Assembly: GCF_007992195.1 (NCBI RefSeq)
Contig: NZ_BJZU01000020.1
Coordinates: forward strand, 1-64,000
DNA: 64,000 nt
From: Methylobacterium oxalidis
GTDB taxonomy: Bacteria > Pseudomonadota > Alphaproteobacteria > Rhizobiales > Beijerinckiaceae
Direction: 5' to 3'
Below are positions 60,981 through 64,000 of the stretch, piece by piece. Within the stretch, counting starts at the first letter, position 1. Every line of letters begins with the position of its first letter. Made by a program: the position numbers and the translations under genes. Below the pieces are notes generated by a model. The model saw nothing but the letters and a program-made list of their open reading frames with translations. It was not told the DNA's origin and made no database searches.

Positions 60981-61868
60981 ATGACCGAGATCCGCCCCCG
61001 TCGCAGCGTCCTGTCCCTGCCGGGGTCGAGCCCGCGCATGCTGGAGAAGGCCGCGACGCTCCCCGTCGACGTCGTGATGCTCGACCTCGAGGACGCGGCG
61101 TCGCCCGAGGCGAAGGACGACGCCCGCGCCCGCGTCGCCGAGGCGATCACCGCCCGAAGCTTCGGCCGCCGCGAGGTGGCGGTGCGGATCAACGGTCTGG
61201 AGAGCCCGTGGGGCGAGGCGGACCTCGCGGCCATCGCCCCCGCCGGCCCCGACGCGATCGTGGTCCCCAAGGTCCACCGGACGGACGACCTCGTCGCCGT
61301 GGGCTTCCGCCTGCGCCGCCTCGGCGCGCCGCCCGCTCTGCGGGTCTGGGCGATGATCGAGAGCCCGCTCGCCATCCTGGAGATCGGTTCGATCGCGAGC
61401 GCCGCGCGCGACATCGACACCCGCCTCGCCTGCCTCGTGCTCGGACCGAACGACCTCGCCCGGGCGAGCCGCGTGCGCCTCGGCGTGCCGGGCCGCCCGG
61501 CCCTGATGCCCTGGCTGATGAGCGCGGTCGCCGCGGCCCGCGCCTACGAGATCGACGTCATCGACGGCATCTACAACGCGTTCCGGGACGAGGCGGGCTT
61601 TCGGGCCGAGTGCGAGCAGGGCCGCGATTGCGGCTTCGACGGCAAGATGCTGATCCATCCGAGCCAGATCGAGACGGCGAACGCGGTGTTCGGGCCGACC
61701 GAGGCCGGGATCGCGGAGGCGCGCGCCATCCTCGACGCCTTCGCCGCGCCGGAGGCCCAGGGCCGCGGCGCGATCCCCTTCGCGGGCCGGATGATCGAGC
61801 GCCTGCACGCGGACGAGGCGCGCCGGACCATCGCGATGGCCGAGGCCATCGCCGCGCGCCGGGCATGA
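60981..61868 (+). CDS. HpcH/HpaI-type CoA ester lyase (CitE-like)
   Basis: A 295-residue TIM-barrel lyase of the citrate-lyase-beta/malyl-CoA-lyase family. Motifs: RRSVLSLPGSSPRMLEKAA, VVMLDLEDAASPEAKDDAR with the metal-binding Glu-Asp, WAMIESPLAILEI, LGPNDLAR and GFDGKMLIHPSQIE. It cleaves or condenses a C3/C4 acyl-CoA. It is not the obvious serine-cycle Mcl enzyme, and CitE-like members vary in substrate. The stop overlaps the dUTPase start (ATGA), an odd coupling. Confidence 0.88.
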   Translation: MTEIRPRRSVLSLPGSSPRMLEKAATLPVDVVMLDLEDAASPEAKDDARARVAEAITARSFGRREVAVRINGLESPWGEADLAAIAPAGPDAIVVPKVHRTDDLVAVGFRLRRLGAPPALRVWAMIESPLAILEIGSIASAARDIDTRLACLVLGPNDLARASRVRLGVPGRPALMPWLMSAVAAARAYEIDVIDGIYNAFRDEAGFRAECEQGRDCGFDGKMLIHPSQIETANAVFGPTEAGIAEARAILDAFAAPEAQGRGAIPFAGRMIERLHADEARRTIAMAEAIAARRA

Positions 61869-62353
61869 GCGGGCCTCCCCTGGAGGTCGGCCTGCGCCTC
61901 CTCGACCCGCGCCTCCCCGCGTGGGGCTTCCCGCGCTGGGGCTCGCCCGCGGCGGCCGGCCTCGATCTCCACGCCTGCCTCGACGGGCCGCTCACCCTGG
62001 AGCCACAGTCGCCGCCTGCCCTGATTCCGGCGGGGATCGTCGTGGCGATCCGCGATCCGGACTGGTGCGGGCTCGTCCTGCCCCGCTCCGGCTTCGGCCA
62101 CCGGGAGGGACTGGTCCTCGGCAACGGCACCGGGGTGATCGACGCCGACTACGAGGGCCCGCTCCTCGTCTCGGCCTGGAACCGCAACCCGGCGCCCAGC
62201 CCGGGCATCCGGATCGAGCCGGGAGACCGGATCGCTCAGCTCGTCTTCACCCGAGTGACGCGCCCGCGCCTCGTCGTCGAGGCGGAGGCTGGCGCCGAGC
62301 AGCCCGCCTCGGCCCGCGGCAGCGGCGGATTCGGGTCGAGCGGCCGGCGCTGA
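61865..62353 (+). CDS. dut: dUTP pyrophosphatase
   Basis: A 162-residue trimeric dUTPase that keeps dUTP out of DNA. Motifs: AAAGLDLHAC, LVLPRSGFGHREGLVLGNGTG (motif with uracil pocket), GVIDADYEGPL, EPGDRIAQLVF and the mobile C-terminal ARGSGGFGSSG. Complete. It is translationally coupled to the upstream lyase gene. Confidence 0.94.
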   Translation: MSGPPLEVGLRLLDPRLPAWGFPRWGSPAAAGLDLHACLDGPLTLEPQSPPALIPAGIVVAIRDPDWCGLVLPRSGFGHREGLVLGNGTGVIDADYEGPLLVSAWNRNPAPSPGIRIEPGDRIAQLVFTRVTRPRLVVEAEAGAEQPASARGSGGFGSSGRR

Positions 62354-62389
62354 GCCCGAGGGCGCAATCTCCGGCCGAACAGCGTACAC

Positions 62390-62869
62390 GTGAGCACCAT
62401 GCGTTCCGATGCGCCGCTCCCCGCGCCGGCCGGCCCCGCCGCCCGGCTCCGCCTCGCCACGGCGGCCGTGATCGACATCGCCCTCCACGCGCGCCCGCAG
62501 CCCGTCAACGCCCGCGTCCTCGCCGCCCGGCACGGCCTGCCGCCGCGCCACCTGGAGACGGTGCTGCAGGCCCTCGTCCGCCACGGCCTGCTGAAAGGTG
62601 TCCGCGGCCCGCGCGGGGGTTACGAGCTGGCGCGGGAGCGGCGGCGGATCAGCGTCGGCGACATCGCCCGTGCCGCCGCCGGCGCCGAGGAGGAGTACGA
62701 GGCCGGCGCCGCAAGCCCGATGGACACCGTCGTCGCGCCGACGATCCGCGCGGCGCAGGCGGCCTTCCTGTCCGCTCTCGACGCGGTCACGGTGGAGGAT
62801 CTCTGTCGCCAGGCCGAGGCGCTGGAGGCGGTGCGCCCCGAGAGACCCGCCCCGCATTTCGACATCTGA
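62390..62869 (+). CDS. Rrf2-family transcriptional regulator
   Basis: A 159-residue winged-helix regulator of the Rrf2 family: ATAAVIDIALHARPQPVNARVLAARHGLPPRHLETVLQALVRHGLL with wing VRGPRGGYELARERRRISV. The three-cysteine cluster seen in IscR and NsrR is absent (single Cys near the C-terminus), so it does not use an Fe-S cluster of that kind. Start GTG 62390 or ATG 62399. It follows dut by 37 bp and may regulate that unit. Confidence 0.85.
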   Translation: MSTMRSDAPLPAPAGPAARLRLATAAVIDIALHARPQPVNARVLAARHGLPPRHLETVLQALVRHGLLKGVRGPRGGYELARERRRISVGDIARAAAGAEEEYEAGAASPMDTVVAPTIRAAQAAFLSALDAVTVEDLCRQAEALEAVRPERPAPHFDI

Positions 62870-63050
62870 TCCGGCTTCGCGGCCGACTGTCGCATGACGC
62901 GACCGCGCTCCGATGCCGGGGCCCGACCGGTGCCGGCAAGGTCAGTTACTGCCCGGTCTCGGCGTCGATCGGGCCGCGCCGACGCCGCAGCCTTCAAGGT
63001 CGCTTAACGCGCGGGCGGGCATGATCCGCGTCGACGGATCGGGTGGCGGC

Positions 63051-64000
63051 ATGAACATGGAGATTCAGCGATCCCGGCAGCCTTCCGCCGCGTCGGCCCC
63101 GGCCATCCGGGCCCCGGCCGCGGCGCGGGCGCCGTTCGTCCCGATCCTGGCGGCGGGAATGCCGCTCCAGCTCGTCCTCGCCCTGCGCCCCCTCGGGTGC
63201 GAGACGCCGGTGCTTCCCGCCAGCCAGGTTCCCGGACTGGCCGCCTGCACCACCGAACTGCTGATCGTCGACGGGGACGGGCTCGACAGCCTCGCCCTGA
63301 TCCAGGCGATCCGCGCGCAGCCGGCCCAGGCCGGAACACCCATCCTGCTCGTGGCCACCGGCGAGGCGCGGATGATCCGCCGCGCGGCGATCGAGGCCGG
63401 GGCGACGGACGTGCTGATGCGCCCGCTCGATCCGCTCGATCTCCAGATCCGCGCCCGCACGCTGATCGACCTCTCGCTCGCCCGCGCCGAGGCGGCGCGC
63501 GCCGCGAACCTGCTCGACCGGCAGGTGGCCGGAATCCGCGCCGAGTCGGAATCCCGCGAGCGGGAGATCATCCAGCGCCTCATGCTCGCCGCCGAGTTCC
63601 GCGACGATCAGGCCGGCGACCACCTCACCCGGGTCGCGGGCTGCGCCATCGCCATCGCCGAGGGTCTCGGCCTGTCGGAGGTCGCGGCGAACGACATCGC
63701 CCTCGCCTCCACGATGCACGACATCGGCAAGATCGGCATCCCGGACAGCATCCTCCTGAAGAATGGTCCCCTCACGCGGGAGGAGCGGGAGGAGATGCAG
63801 CGCCACGCCGAGCGGGGCTACCGCATGCTGCACGATTCGCCCTCGCGACTCCTGCAGCTCGCCTCCCAGATCGCTCTGACCCACCACGAGCGCTGGGACG
63901 GCACGGGCTACCCGCGCGGGCTCGCCGGCGACGAGATCCCGCTCTGCGGGCGCATCATCGCGGTGGCGGACGTGTTCGACGCGCTGATCTCGGAGCGCGT
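63051..64000 (+). CDS. Response regulator with HD-GYP domain, cut by window end
   Basis: At least 316 residues; the 3' end lies beyond the window. A degenerate receiver (about 25-140) precedes an HD-GYP domain with HDIGKIGIPD and HHERWDGTGYPRG, the signature of c-di-GMP phosphodiesterases like RpfG. The receiver keeps one Asp in LLIVDGDG but has lost the N-terminal acidic pair and has Arg for the switch Lys (VLMRPLD). Start could be 63021 or 63051. Confidence 0.88.
   Translation, partial: MNMEIQRSRQPSAASAPAIRAPAAARAPFVPILAAGMPLQLVLALRPLGCETPVLPASQVPGLAACTTELLIVDGDGLDSLALIQAIRAQPAQAGTPILLVATGEARMIRRAAIEAGATDVLMRPLDPLDLQIRARTLIDLSLARAEAARAANLLDRQVAGIRAESESREREIIQRLMLAAEFRDDQAGDHLTRVAGCAIAIAEGLGLSEVAANDIALASTMHDIGKIGIPDSILLKNGPLTREEREEMQRHAERGYRMLHDSPSRLLQLASQIALTHHERWDGTGYPRGLAGDEIPLCGRIIAVADVFDALISER

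Overview
This window is bacterial chromosome with very high G+C, densely coded on both strands. It has no rRNA, tRNA, insertion sequence, prophage or CRISPR array that I can see. The gene set points to a Hyphomicrobiales alphaproteobacterium: an Irr-type Fur regulator, a fabA-fabB-fabI cluster, a MarR/OmpR/EnvZ-type regulatory trio beside ilvE, a CnoX-LON domain-Trm112 cluster, an HWE-family histidine kinase, a Flp pilin, and promoters of the EcfG general-stress type (GGAAC-N16-CGTT). Methylobacterium or a close relative is my best guess, made from overall resemblance and not from any marker search.

Layout. 1-6.4 kb (minus strand): an aminotransferase, a small membrane protein, an HWE sensor kinase, then an EnvZ-like kinase, OmpR-like regulator and MarR-like regulator, divergent from ilvE. 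7.5-16.6 kb: a stress-type DUF3072 gene, an orphan Flp pilin, a DUF937 protein, overlapping MATE and KefB-type transporter genes, the cnoX cluster and small secreted proteins. 16.6-20 kb: priA and an MFS transporter. 20.1-24.2 kb: a ferric-iron ABC importer (fbpC, fbpA, fbpB). 24.2-32.3 kb: a complete fructose PTS locus, with fruR divergent from fruBKA and an OprB-type porin downstream. FruR operators sit in the fruR-fruB gap. 32.5-38.4 kb: mixed metabolic and envelope genes. 39.2-44.1 kb: irr, a small Rmf-like gene and the fatty-acid synthesis genes fabA, fabB and fabI, with a 38-codon stress-promoter gene between fabB and fabI. 44.2-51.6 kb: an ScsB/DsbD-like protein, pepP, prmA and ilvD. 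51.7-54.7 kb: a small basic protein gene and modABC. 54.7-62.9 kb: NudC, a HIT protein, stress and unknown-function genes, carbonic anhydrase, a Nudix/DUF429 pair, a CoA ester lyase/dUTPase pair and an Rrf2 regulator. The window ends inside an HD-GYP gene.

The most interesting signal is not one gene cluster. Five perfect GGAAC-N16-CGTT promoters, plus one near match, are scattered through the window. Each perfect site sits just upstream of, and points at, a small or uncharacterised gene: DUF3072, a 38-aa membrane peptide, a 66-aa basic protein, a 201-aa exported protein and a DUF4142 protein carrying a Gly/Ala-rich insert. Together they look like a dispersed general-stress regulon of mostly undescribed proteins, two of which are short enough to be missed by annotation.
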